Positions 49,220-57,528 of a DNA stretch of 64,000 bases are shown piece by piece; within the stretch, counting starts at the first letter, position 1, and each line of letters opens with the position of its first letter. Under the pieces are notes generated by a model. That model was not told the origin of the DNA, did not search any database, and saw nothing but the letters and a program-made list of their open reading frames with translations. This DNA comes from Streptomyces tailanensis (GTDB lineage: Bacteria > Actinomycetota > Actinomycetes > Streptomycetales > Streptomycetaceae). The stretch lies in NCBI RefSeq assembly GCF_008386495.1, contig NZ_VTHJ01000011.1, forward strand, positions 1-64,000, given 5' to 3'. A program made the translations under genes and the position numbers.

Positions 49220-49720
49220 ATGCACCCACAGCATTCGGCCTCCCAGGCCTACCTCGCCTCCGTAGCCGCCCGCGTCGCCGCCGACGAATGCCGTACCTGG
49301 TGGGAGGACTGGGCCGGAGTGCCCGTGTTCGTCGGGCGCCGGGCCGACTTCCGGTGGCGCTGGATGGCGACGAAGCTGCACCTGTTCACGGTGGCGGCGG
49401 CCGTCCACGAGATAACCATCCCGACCATCGAGACCTTCACCGACCAGGTGATGGCGTACGCGAAGAAGACGAAGGGCGGCCTGCCGGCCGGTCTGCAGAC
49501 CGGCATCGCCGTCTTCCCCCTGCTGGTCAGCGACCGCGTGGACCCGGCGGCGGTGCGGTGGGCGGAGGCCCAGCAGCGCAACAAGTGGGCCTGCATGGCC
49601 CGGCCCGTCGTCGTCGACAGCACGCAGCAGTACGTGGGCACGTACCGCGGCACTCCGGCCATCGGCATGGCGTACTCCTCGTACCTGGAGCGGAAGGCCG
49701 CGAGCTACTTCTACGGCTGA
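49220..49720 (+). CDS. Conserved hypothetical protein
   Basis: A 166-residue soluble protein (RRADFRWRWMATKLHLFTVA, IPTIETFTDQVMAYAKKTKG, QQRNKWACMARPVVVDSTQQ) without signal peptide or membrane segment. It has the feel of a small actinobacterial conserved family, but I do not recognise a function. It follows the membrane protein by 37 bases and could be co-transcribed. Confidence 0.75.
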   Translation: MHPQHSASQAYLASVAARVAADECRTWWEDWAGVPVFVGRRADFRWRWMATKLHLFTVAAAVHEITIPTIETFTDQVMAYAKKTKGGLPAGLQTGIAVFPLLVSDRVDPAAVRWAEAQQRNKWACMARPVVVDSTQQYVGTYRGTPAIGMAYSSYLERKAASYFYG

Positions 49721-49753
49721 GCGGCGACGACCAAAGCGTGCGACACCCCTTGA

Positions 49754-50221
49754 CTACGACCCGCTCCTGATCAGCCACCCCTCGGCCGCGCGGTCCACCG
49801 GCTCCTTCCTGAACCGCCGCGCCACCGACGCCGTCACCAGTACCCACGCGCCGAGCACCAGGGTGAAGAACGCCCAGGCCAGGGGCCAGACGGCGGCGTC
49901 GGGCGGTTCGGGGTGGGCGTGGAAGGAGACGTACATCAGGGCGGACGGGACCACCGCGACCAGCAGCAACGGCCACGCGAGGGCGTCCCGGCGGCCGAAG
50001 TAGGCCGCGAGGAGCAGCAGGACGAGGGCGAGGACGACCACCCCGGTGACGGTCACGGGGGTCGTCTCGCTGAGGGATCCCTCCAGTTCGGGCCGGTTGC
50101 GCAGATCCCACGGGAGACAGAGGCGGTACGCGGCCGCGGCGAGGGCGGCGCCGAGCAGGCGGGTCAGCCAGCGTTCCGGCCAAGGGCGCGTGCGCAGGGG
50201 GCGGAGCAGCTTCTCGGTCAT
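49754..50221 (-). CDS. Membrane protein, function unknown
   Basis: A 155-residue protein with about four hydrophobic segments (LLGAALAAAAYRLCLPW; VTGVVVLALVLLLLAAYF; WPLLLVAVVPSALMYVSF; WAFFTLVLGAWVLVTASVA) and basic ends. It is convergent with the preceding gene and divergent from the next small membrane gene. No family was assigned. Confidence 0.75.
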   Translation of the reverse strand: MTEKLLRPLRTRPWPERWLTRLLGAALAAAAYRLCLPWDLRNRPELEGSLSETTPVTVTGVVVLALVLLLLAAYFGRRDALAWPLLLVAVVPSALMYVSFHAHPEPPDAAVWPLAWAFFTLVLGAWVLVTASVARRFRKEPVDRAAEGWLIRSGS

Positions 50222-50380
50222 GCGTACGAGGGTTCCGGGGGCGGCGGCGGGCGGACAGAGTACGGGTACTCAGACCTCGGGGCGGCACCGGTACTTACCC
50301 GTACCTAGGTAGCGGCGCCCCTCGGCCCTTAGCCTGGAACCATCGGACATGCCGGACTTGCGGCACAGAGGGAGGCACGC

Positions 50381-50752
50381 GTGGGGGACGCGGAGATACC
50401 GGCGAAGATACCGAAGGCGGAGCTCCATCGGATGGTCCTGGACCGGGCCGGGAAGTGGAAGGACCGCGGCACCGTGCTGCTGATCCTCGCCGCGCTCCTG
50501 TGGGGCTACGTGGCCTGGCAGTTGCTCCTCCCCGAGGAGAGCAGCGGTTGCGACGGCGCGCTCTTCGAGAGGCAGAAGACCGCGGACGGCAACGTCCCCG
50601 ACTGTGCCGCCGAGCGCCCCTGGCCCCGTCTGCTCGGTGTCCTCGGCCTCTGCGTGCCCGTGTCCATCGCGGGAGCGGTCCTCTACACGAAGGGGACGCT
50701 CGGCATCCTGATGAGCCATCACACCATGGCCCTGACGGACGGCCGACGCTAG
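50381..50752 (+). CDS. Small two-helix membrane protein
   Basis: A 123-residue protein starting at a GTG (GAGG upstream). A charged cytoplasmic start precedes a helix (GTVLLILAALLWGYVAWQLL). An extracytoplasmic loop with two Cys (SGCDGALFE, VPDCAAERP) and a second helix (LGVLGLCVPVSIAGAVLY) follow. Function unknown. Confidence 0.7.
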   Translation: MGDAEIPAKIPKAELHRMVLDRAGKWKDRGTVLLILAALLWGYVAWQLLLPEESSGCDGALFERQKTADGNVPDCAAERPWPRLLGVLGLCVPVSIAGAVLYTKGTLGILMSHHTMALTDGRR

Positions 50753-50764
50753 TACGAGGAGGGG

Positions 50765-52117
50765 CTACGCCCCCAGCGCCCGCGACACCGTATAGATCAA
50801 CAGCCCCGCCAGTGAACCCACCACCGTGCCGTTGATCCGGATGAACTGCAGGTCACGGCCGATGTTGGCCTCGATCTTCCGTGTGGTGTGCTCGGCGTCC
50901 CAGCCGGCGACGGTCTCCGTGATGAGCGAGGTGATCTCCTTGCGGTAGGTGGTCACGACGTGCACGGCCGCGCCCTCCAGCCACTTGTCGACCTTGGCCT
51001 GCGCCAACGGCTCGGTCGCCATCCGCGTACCCAGCGACAGCAGAGAGGCCCGCACCCGCAGCCGCAGCTCACTGCGCTCGTCCTCGGCGGCGGCCACGAT
51101 CATCGACCGTACGGCGGTCCAGGCGGAGGCGATGAGGTCCTGGACCTCGCCCCGGCCCAGCACCTCGCCCTTCAGCCGCTCCACCCGCGCGCGGGTGTCG
51201 GTGTCCGACTGGAGGTCGACGGCGAAGTCGGTGAGGAAGCGGTCGAGGGCGCCCCGCGCCGGATGGGCGGGCGAGTCGCGCATCTCGGTGACGAAACGGA
51301 GCAGCTCCTTGTAGACCCGCTCGCCGATCCGCCGGTCGACGAAACGCGGGGTCCAGCCGGGGGCGCCGCCCTCGATCGCGTCCATCACCTGCAACTCGTT
51401 GAGGATCAGCCAGTTCTGGGCGCGGGCGCAGATCAGATCCACGGCCCGCCGGTGGCCGCCGTCGGCGACGACCCGCTCCAGCAGCTTCCCTATGCCGGGC
51501 GCTACCTCCTGGGCGCCCGCCCGCCGGGTGATGGCTTCCCCGACCACGGCCTGGACGTCCGAGTCGCGCAGCACCGTCAGGGCACCCCGCAGCGCGGTCG
51601 CCAGCTCCGCCGTCACCCGGTCGGCGTTCTGCGGCTCGGCGAGCCACGCGCCGAGCCGGCTCCCGATGCCGACGGCCCGCAGCCGCTGCCGTACGACGTC
51701 CTCGGAGAGGAAATTCTCCCCCACGAACTCACCCAGGGTGACGCCCAGTTGGTCCTTCTTGGTGGGGATGATCGCGGTGTGCGGGATGGGCAGGCCGAGG
51801 GGGTGCCGGAACAACGCGGTCACGGCGAACCAGTCCGCCAGCGCGCCCACCATGCCCGCCTCCGCGGCCGCCGCGACATAGTCCGCCCAGGTGCCGGCGC
51901 CCGCGTGCGAGGCCCACTTGGCCAGCACGTACACCACCGCCACGAAGAGCAGCATCCCGGTCGCGGTCAGCTTCATCCGCCGGACGCCGCGCTGCTTCTC
52001 CTCGTCGGCGGCGCTGAAGACGGTCATGGTGCGATGCGAGACGCGCGGCGACGGCTCGGCGTCCGCTTCCGCCGTCGTACGGTCCGTTCCGTCCGTTCCC
52101 GCTGTCGTACGGTCCAT
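50765..52117 (-). CDS. DUF445 membrane protein
   Basis: A 450-residue protein of the DUF445 (YjiN-like) group. A short Thr/Glu-rich start precedes a membrane helix (ATGMLLFVAVVYVLAKWASH) and the signature GMVGALADWFAVTALFRHPL followed by IPHTAIIPTKKDQLG. A long helical domain and a C-terminal membrane helix (FIRINGTVVGSLAGLLIYTV) follow. The start could instead be the ATG at 52027. Biochemical role unknown. Confidence 0.9.
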   Translation of the reverse strand: MDRTTAGTDGTDRTTAEADAEPSPRVSHRTMTVFSAADEEKQRGVRRMKLTATGMLLFVAVVYVLAKWASHAGAGTWADYVAAAAEAGMVGALADWFAVTALFRHPLGLPIPHTAIIPTKKDQLGVTLGEFVGENFLSEDVVRQRLRAVGIGSRLGAWLAEPQNADRVTAELATALRGALTVLRDSDVQAVVGEAITRRAGAQEVAPGIGKLLERVVADGGHRRAVDLICARAQNWLILNELQVMDAIEGGAPGWTPRFVDRRIGERVYKELLRFVTEMRDSPAHPARGALDRFLTDFAVDLQSDTDTRARVERLKGEVLGRGEVQDLIASAWTAVRSMIVAAAEDERSELRLRVRASLLSLGTRMATEPLAQAKVDKWLEGAAVHVVTTYRKEITSLITETVAGWDAEHTTRKIEANIGRDLQFIRINGTVVGSLAGLLIYTVSRALGA

Positions 52118-52352
52118 TCACTCCACCCGTTCCTGTCCCCCGTACACATTGTCCCTTTCTCCGCCTTCTCCATACCTTCATGCCCGCGTGACCCACTGCA
52201 TGACCTACTCCCGGAACGGATCAGGAGTTCCCGGCGTCTGTCCGGGCGGGGGAACAGATGGGGGTTCTCGCAAGCAACCCCCACCCCATGACGCATCATG
52301 GGGTGACCACAACGGAGCCTTGGGCTCCACTGCGCAAGGAGTCACACACCGC

Positions 52353-53711
52353 ATGACCAAGCGTCACGCCGGGGGGGTGGGGGTGTCCCCCACAAGGCAC
52401 GGCGCAGTCTTGGCGGGCATCGTCACCCTCATCCTGGGGATCTCGGCCGTCATCTACGTCGGCGTCGGCATCGACGACGGCACCACCCGGAAGCAGGAGG
52501 CGCTCACCCGCGCCCCGCAGGGCAGCGCCGCCCCCGCCTCCACCGGCGTCTGGGTCGGCGCCTGGTCGGCCTCGCCGAGCGGACCGGAGGCGGGCACCGA
52601 GACGAACGGCCTCGCGGGCCACTCGGTCCGCAACGTCGTGCACACGTCGGCCGCCGGTACGAGCGCCCGCGTCACCCTGTCCAACCTCTACGGACAGCGG
52701 CCGCTGACCATCACCCACGCCTCGCTCGCCGTCGCCGCCACGGCGAACACCCCCGCCGCCGCGGCCGACACCATGCGCCGCCTCACCTTCGCGGGCAAAA
52801 CCACCGTGGTCATCGCCGCGGGCCGACAGGTGGTCAGCGATGCCGTACGGGTCGCGATCCCGCACGACGGCGACGTACTGATCACCACCTACTCCCCCAC
52901 CCCGTCCGGCCCCGCCACCTACCACTCGCAGGCCCGGCAGATCTCGTACACCGCCGAGGGCGACCAGGCGGCGGACGTCACCGGGACGCCGTACACCACG
53001 CAGTCCACGCACTGGCGCTACGTCACCGCCCTGGACGTACTGAGCAACGAGGCCGACGGCACGGTCGTCGTCCTCGGCGACTCCCTCACCGACGGCATCA
53101 CCTCGACCATGGGCGAGAACCGGCGCTGGACCGACGTCCTCTCCGACCGCCTCCGTGCCGCCGCCGGCTCCTCCGACGCGCCCCGCTACAGCGTCGTCAA
53201 CCAAGGCATCGGCGGCAACCAGGTCCTTGTCAGCGGCCTCGGCCGCCCCGCCGGGAACCCCAGCGGTCTGACCCGTTTCCAGCGCGACGTACTCGGCCGT
53301 ACGGGCGTCAAGGCCGTCGTCATCGTCCTCGGCGTCAACGACATCCTGCGCAACCCCGGCCAGGCCGACCCCGACGCGATCGTCGCCGGCCTCCGCGACC
53401 TCGTCGACCGCGCCCACGCCCGCGGCCTGCGCGTCGTGGGCGCCACCCTCATGCCCTTCCACGGCCACCGCGGCTACACCGACCAGCGCGAATCCGTACG
53501 CCGGGCCATCAACGACCAGATCCGCTCCGGCCGTGTGTTCGACGCGGTGGTCGACTTCGACAAGGCGCTCCGGGACCCGTACGACCCACGGCGCCTGCGG
53601 AGTGACTACGACTCGGGGGACCATTTGCACCCGAGCGACAGGGGGTACGAGCGGATGGGGGAGGTCTTCGACCTGGAGGACTTGAAGGGCGCGGCTCCGG
53701 CGGAGCTGTAG
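52353..53711 (+). CDS. Secreted/membrane-anchored SGNH (GDSL) hydrolase
   Basis: A 452-residue esterase or lipase. The ATG follows AAGGAG at 11 bases. An N-terminal signal-anchor helix (VLAGIVTLILGISAVIYVGV) and a beta-rich module (~150 residues) precede the SGNH domain. Block I is VVLGDSLTDG, the Gly block is GIGGNQV, the Asn block is LGVNDIL, and Asp/His are in SGDHLHPSD. Related proteins deacylate polysaccharides or lipids outside the cell. Confidence 0.9.
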   Translation: MTKRHAGGVGVSPTRHGAVLAGIVTLILGISAVIYVGVGIDDGTTRKQEALTRAPQGSAAPASTGVWVGAWSASPSGPEAGTETNGLAGHSVRNVVHTSAAGTSARVTLSNLYGQRPLTITHASLAVAATANTPAAAADTMRRLTFAGKTTVVIAAGRQVVSDAVRVAIPHDGDVLITTYSPTPSGPATYHSQARQISYTAEGDQAADVTGTPYTTQSTHWRYVTALDVLSNEADGTVVVLGDSLTDGITSTMGENRRWTDVLSDRLRAAAGSSDAPRYSVVNQGIGGNQVLVSGLGRPAGNPSGLTRFQRDVLGRTGVKAVVIVLGVNDILRNPGQADPDAIVAGLRDLVDRAHARGLRVVGATLMPFHGHRGYTDQRESVRRAINDQIRSGRVFDAVVDFDKALRDPYDPRRLRSDYDSGDHLHPSDRGYERMGEVFDLEDLKGAAPAEL

Positions 53712-53724
53712 GGGTCAGTAGGAG

Positions 53725-54543
53725 TCACTCCCCGCCCCGACGCCGATCCCGCTCCTCCCGCAAGGCTTCCCGATGCTCCCGCATCGCCTCACGGTGGGCG
53801 TCATGCAGATCGTGGAGATGGTCACGCCGGGACGCGCCCAGCTCACGCCGCGCCTCCCGGCGCTCCAGCCTCTCCTGCCGCCGCGCCTCCTTCAGCCGCT
53901 GCCGCTCCGACTTCGGCAGCTTCCGCGTGACCCCCACTCCACCCCAGAACGCGAACCCCGTGACGATCACGCGGGGCGCGTCGGGGTCGCCCGGGACGCC
54001 GTCCTCGCCGTAGTCGAAGCCGCCCATGATGCCGACCCCGCGGACGAGGACCTCGACGCCCGGCGGCACGACGATGTCCACGCCGCCCATGACGGCGACG
54101 CAGTTGATGGTGACCTCGCGATCGGCGAAGTTCGCTTCGCGCAGGTCGAGTTCGATGCCGCCCCAGAACGCGACGCAGTCGAACCGCCTCGGCACGGTCC
54201 AGCGCCCCTTGCGCTCGAACCCCGACATCACCGCGACGCCCCACCGGGACGAGCCCTCGCCGCCGACGATCCGATCGGTCCAACTCCCGTCCCCCGTCGG
54301 CTTCTTGACCAGCGAGACCGACGGCGGGGCCACTGCCTGGGCGCCGGGCAGGTCACGGGTGACCGGCGCCAGTTCGCCGTACGTCCGCGCCTTGTACGTC
54401 GCCTCCAGCCGGTCCTCGAACTCCTCCATGTCGAGGCGCCCCTCCGCGAGGGCGTCCCGCAACTGCTCGGCGACTCGTTCACGATCGGCGTCGGAGGCCC
54501 GAAGGTCCGCGGAGGCCGGAAGGTCCGGGAGATCGTCCGTCAT
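53725..54543 (-). CDS. DUF1707 / LiaF-like C-terminal domain protein
   Basis: A 272-residue protein. The N-terminal DUF1707 motif is LRASDADRERVAEQLRDALA followed by EGRLDMEEFEDRL. Next comes the glycine-rich cell-wall-response domain seen in LiaF (AVMSGFERKGRW, FWGGIELDLREANF, VAVMGGVDIVVPPGVEV). Roughly the last 65 residues are a highly charged helix (Arg/Glu/His). Such proteins sense envelope stress in Firmicutes; the role here is inferred. Confidence 0.85.
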   Translation of the reverse strand: MTDDLPDLPASADLRASDADRERVAEQLRDALAEGRLDMEEFEDRLEATYKARTYGELAPVTRDLPGAQAVAPPSVSLVKKPTGDGSWTDRIVGGEGSSRWGVAVMSGFERKGRWTVPRRFDCVAFWGGIELDLREANFADREVTINCVAVMGGVDIVVPPGVEVLVRGVGIMGGFDYGEDGVPGDPDAPRVIVTGFAFWGGVGVTRKLPKSERQRLKEARRQERLERREARRELGASRRDHLHDLHDAHREAMREHREALREERDRRRGGE

Positions 54544-54576
54544 ACGAATCAGCGTACGAGGAACCGCCCCGCCCGG

Positions 54577-55554
54577 CTACGAGACGGCATTGCTCACCGC
54601 CTGCTGCGCGTACATCTGGGCGATCACGGCCTCGATGTCCGGCTCCCGCACCGACAGGTCCACCAGCGGATACGCCGACGCGATCCGCGCCACCAGCGGC
54701 GCCGCCGACTCCGACGCCGGGAACGCGAGCCACTGCCGGGGCCCCTCGACCCGTACGACCCGGGCGGGCGCGGCCTCGATCGGCGGCAACTCCCGCTCCA
54801 GGTCGACGACGAGGGTCCGCTCGCTCTCGCCCACCTCGTGCAGCCCGGTCAGCGGGCCGTCGTACATCAGGCGCCCGTGGTCGATGACCATCACCCGGCG
54901 GCAGAGCTGCTCGATGTCCTGGAGGTCGTGCGTGGTGAGCAGCACGGTGGTGCCCTGTTCGGTGTTGAGGTCCTTCAGGAACTCGCGGACCTTCGCCTTG
55001 CTGATGACGTCGAGCCCGATCGTCGGCTCGTCCAGGTACAGCACCTCGGGGTCGTGCAGCAGCGCGGCCGCGATGTCGCCGCGCATGCGCTGGCCAAGGG
55101 ACAGCTGCCGTACCGGGACATCCAACAGGGCGCCGAGTTCGAGGAGTTCGACACAGCGGCCGAGGTTCTCGCGGTAACGGGCGTCCGGGATGCGGTACAT
55201 ACGGTGCATCAGCCGGTAGGAGTCGATGAGGGGAAGGTCCCACCACAACGTCGTACGCTGCCCGAACACGACCCCGATACGGCGCGCGAGCCGCGTCCGC
55301 TCGCGGGAGGGGTCGATGCCGGCGACCCGCAGCCGGCCCCCGCTCGGAGTCAGGATGCCGGTCAGCATCTTGATGGTGGTGGACTTCCCGGCACCGTTCG
55401 GCCCGATGTAGCCGACCATCTCGCCGCGCGCCACGGTGAAGGAGATCGAGTCGACGGCCCGCACCTCGCGCCGCTCCCGGCGCAGGAAACCGGTCTTCTT
55501 GCGGACGTCGAAGACCTTCTCGATCCGGTCGAGTTCGATGAACCGATCGTTCAT
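54577..55554 (-). CDS. ABC transporter ATP-binding protein (ABC-2 exporter)
   Basis: A 325-residue ATPase. Walker A is GPNGAGKST, the Q-loop lies in VVFGQRTTLWWDLP, the signature is LSLGQRMR, Walker B is VLYLDEPTIGLD and the switch His is in LLTTHDLQDIE. The C-terminal ~80 residues form the accessory domain of the DrrA-type exporters. It is the last gene of a three-gene operon with two permeases (6 bases after the second). Substrate not determinable. Confidence 0.93.
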   Translation of the reverse strand: MNDRFIELDRIEKVFDVRKKTGFLRRERREVRAVDSISFTVARGEMVGYIGPNGAGKSTTIKMLTGILTPSGGRLRVAGIDPSRERTRLARRIGVVFGQRTTLWWDLPLIDSYRLMHRMYRIPDARYRENLGRCVELLELGALLDVPVRQLSLGQRMRGDIAAALLHDPEVLYLDEPTIGLDVISKAKVREFLKDLNTEQGTTVLLTTHDLQDIEQLCRRVMVIDHGRLMYDGPLTGLHEVGESERTLVVDLERELPPIEAAPARVVRVEGPRQWLAFPASESAAPLVARIASAYPLVDLSVREPDIEAVIAQMYAQQAVSNAVS

Positions 55555-55560
55555 GGCTTC

Positions 55561-56439
55561 CTAACTCCCTGTACTCCGATACGTACGCAGTCCCGCCCGC
55601 CACGCCACCCCCGCGAGCGCGCAGCACGCGACCGCCACCAGGGGTGGCGCGAAGGCGACCCACGTCGGCAGGTCGAGCGGGTAGGGCCGACCCAGGACGT
55701 ACAGCCCCGGCAGCCAGTTGACGAAGGCGAGCGGCAGGAGGAAGGTCACGCCGCGCAGCAGGTCCTTGGCGAAGACGCTCGGCGGGTACTGGAGGAGGGT
55801 GACGCCGCCGTACGTGAACGCGTTCTGCACCTCGGAGGCGTCCTGCGCGACGAACTGGAAGGCGGCCCCGCCCACGAACACCGCGCAGAAGATCAGCCCG
55901 CCGCTCGCCACCATCAGCGGGATCATCAGCACCTTCACCGGTGTCCAGGCGACATCCAGCGTGGCCAGCGCGTACCCGAGGACGAACAGCCCCTGGGTGA
56001 CCCGGCCCAGGCGGCGCAGCGCGAACTTGTCCGCGGCGACCTGGGCGAGCACCGGCACGGGCCGTACGAGGAGGGTGTCCAGCGTGCCGTCGCGCACCCG
56101 GTGGCCGAGCCGGTCCATCGACCCGATCAGCAGATCCGCGAGGCCGAAGGCGACCGCGGAGGTGCCGTACAGGAGGGCGATCTCGGGCAGGGCGTAGCCG
56201 CCGAGTTCGTCGACCTGGGAGAACATCAGCAGGATGGCGACGAAGTCGAAGGAGGTCGCCGCGAAGTTGCCGAAGGTCGTCATGGCGAAGGAGGCGCGGT
56301 AGGCCATCGTGGAGCGGATCCACATGGCGGCGATCATGCGGTAGGCGCGCAGACCGTCCCGTACGCGGCTGTAGACGCCGTACTCGCCGAACGGATCCTC
56401 CGCGGGCCGGGCGACCGCGCGCTCGTCGAGGTCAGCCAC
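55561..56439 (-). CDS. ABC-2 type permease (second subunit)
   Basis: A 292-residue membrane protein with about six helices. Conserved features of the ABC-2/DUF990 group include RMIAAMWIRSTMAYRASFAM, GSMDRLGHRVRDGTLDTLLV and FLLPLAFVNWLPGLYVLGRP. It starts at a GTG overlapping the upstream permease stop by eight bases, so translation is coupled. Confidence 0.88.
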   Translation of the reverse strand: MADLDERAVARPAEDPFGEYGVYSRVRDGLRAYRMIAAMWIRSTMAYRASFAMTTFGNFAATSFDFVAILLMFSQVDELGGYALPEIALLYGTSAVAFGLADLLIGSMDRLGHRVRDGTLDTLLVRPVPVLAQVAADKFALRRLGRVTQGLFVLGYALATLDVAWTPVKVLMIPLMVASGGLIFCAVFVGGAAFQFVAQDASEVQNAFTYGGVTLLQYPPSVFAKDLLRGVTFLLPLAFVNWLPGLYVLGRPYPLDLPTWVAFAPPLVAVACCALAGVAWRAGLRTYRSTGS

Positions 56440-57232
56440 CCTGGACCACCACCTTCCGCGTCGCCGCCGACTGGATCAGCCGCCCGACCGCCAGCAGTGC
56501 CACCGCCCAGCCGAGTTGGAAGGCGAACGTGCCGGGCGGGTCGGCCTCGCCCAGCAGTACGTCGGCGGGCGCCTGGAGCAGCGCGGACCAGGGCAGGAGG
56601 CGGGCGAGGTCGCCGAGCGCACCCGGGAAGACGTTCAGCGGCAGGAGCATCCCGGAGAAGAAGACACCGGTGAGCCACGTGATCTGCATCGCTCCGGCGC
56701 CGTCGAGGAGCCAGAACGCCCACAGCGCGACGATGTACCGGATCGCGAAACTGACGAGGGCGCCGAGGACGACCGCGACGAGGCAGGCGAGCCAGGGCAA
56801 CGGGCCGTCCGGCAGCGCCAGATCGAAGAAGAGCGCGCCGCACGCCATGGGGACGACACCCCGTCCGAGCAGCTGGAACAACGCCCGGCCCATGTCGGCG
56901 GCGAGCCACCACAACTGGAGGTCGGCGGGCCGGTACAGGTCGACCGCGATGTCGCCCGTACGGATCCGCTCGATCAACTCCGCCTCGAATCCGGCACTTC
57001 CCAGCACCATCACCGCGAACATCGCCTGGCCGACCCAGACATAGGTGAGTGCCTGCGCCTGGTCGTAGCCGCCGAGGTGGGGCTTCTCGTGCCAGAGGGC
57101 GATGTAGGTGTATGCGAGGATGAAGCCGAAGACGGTGTTGGTGAACACCCCCGCCGCGGTGGCCACCCGATATGTCGCGTACCGCCTGAATCCACCGGCG
57201 GCGACGGCGGCGTACAACCGCCCTGTGCCCAC
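56432..57232 (-). CDS. ABC-2 type permease (first subunit)
   Basis: A protein of 266 residues from the GTG at 57232 (GGGGG seven bases before it); the open frame continues upstream into the PBP gene but only by chance. About six helices are seen, with ELIERIRTGDIAVDLYRPAD and WLTGVFFSGMLLPLNVFPGA typical of the family. It is the first gene of the exporter operon and is divergent from the PBP gene across ~297 bases. Confidence 0.88.
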   Translation of the reverse strand: MGTGRLYAAVAAGGFRRYATYRVATAAGVFTNTVFGFILAYTYIALWHEKPHLGGYDQAQALTYVWVGQAMFAVMVLGSAGFEAELIERIRTGDIAVDLYRPADLQLWWLAADMGRALFQLLGRGVVPMACGALFFDLALPDGPLPWLACLVAVVLGALVSFAIRYIVALWAFWLLDGAGAMQITWLTGVFFSGMLLPLNVFPGALGDLARLLPWSALLQAPADVLLGEADPPGTFAFQLGWAVALLAVGRLIQSAATRKVVVQGG

Positions 57233-57528
57233 GAGGAAACCCCCATCCGCTGCGAAGAGTCTGGCGAGAAGCCGAGGTCGAGGCCGATCCGGGCCGAAGC
57301 GCACAAGCCTATTCCGCGGCCGGATCGGTGTGCCATGGGTTTTCGGACGGGACGGACAGGGCGGAGGGGGCGCAGGGGGGCGTGCGGGGCGCGTGCCGGG
57401 ATCCGGGAACGGATCGGCCGGTACGGGAGTCTTTAGCCAGGGGTGCAAAACTTGCCCGGAGCGGGCGCAAAGCGTACGAGGCCGTACGGAAATGAACGTA
57501 CGACGCGAAACAGGAGCACGGCAGCACG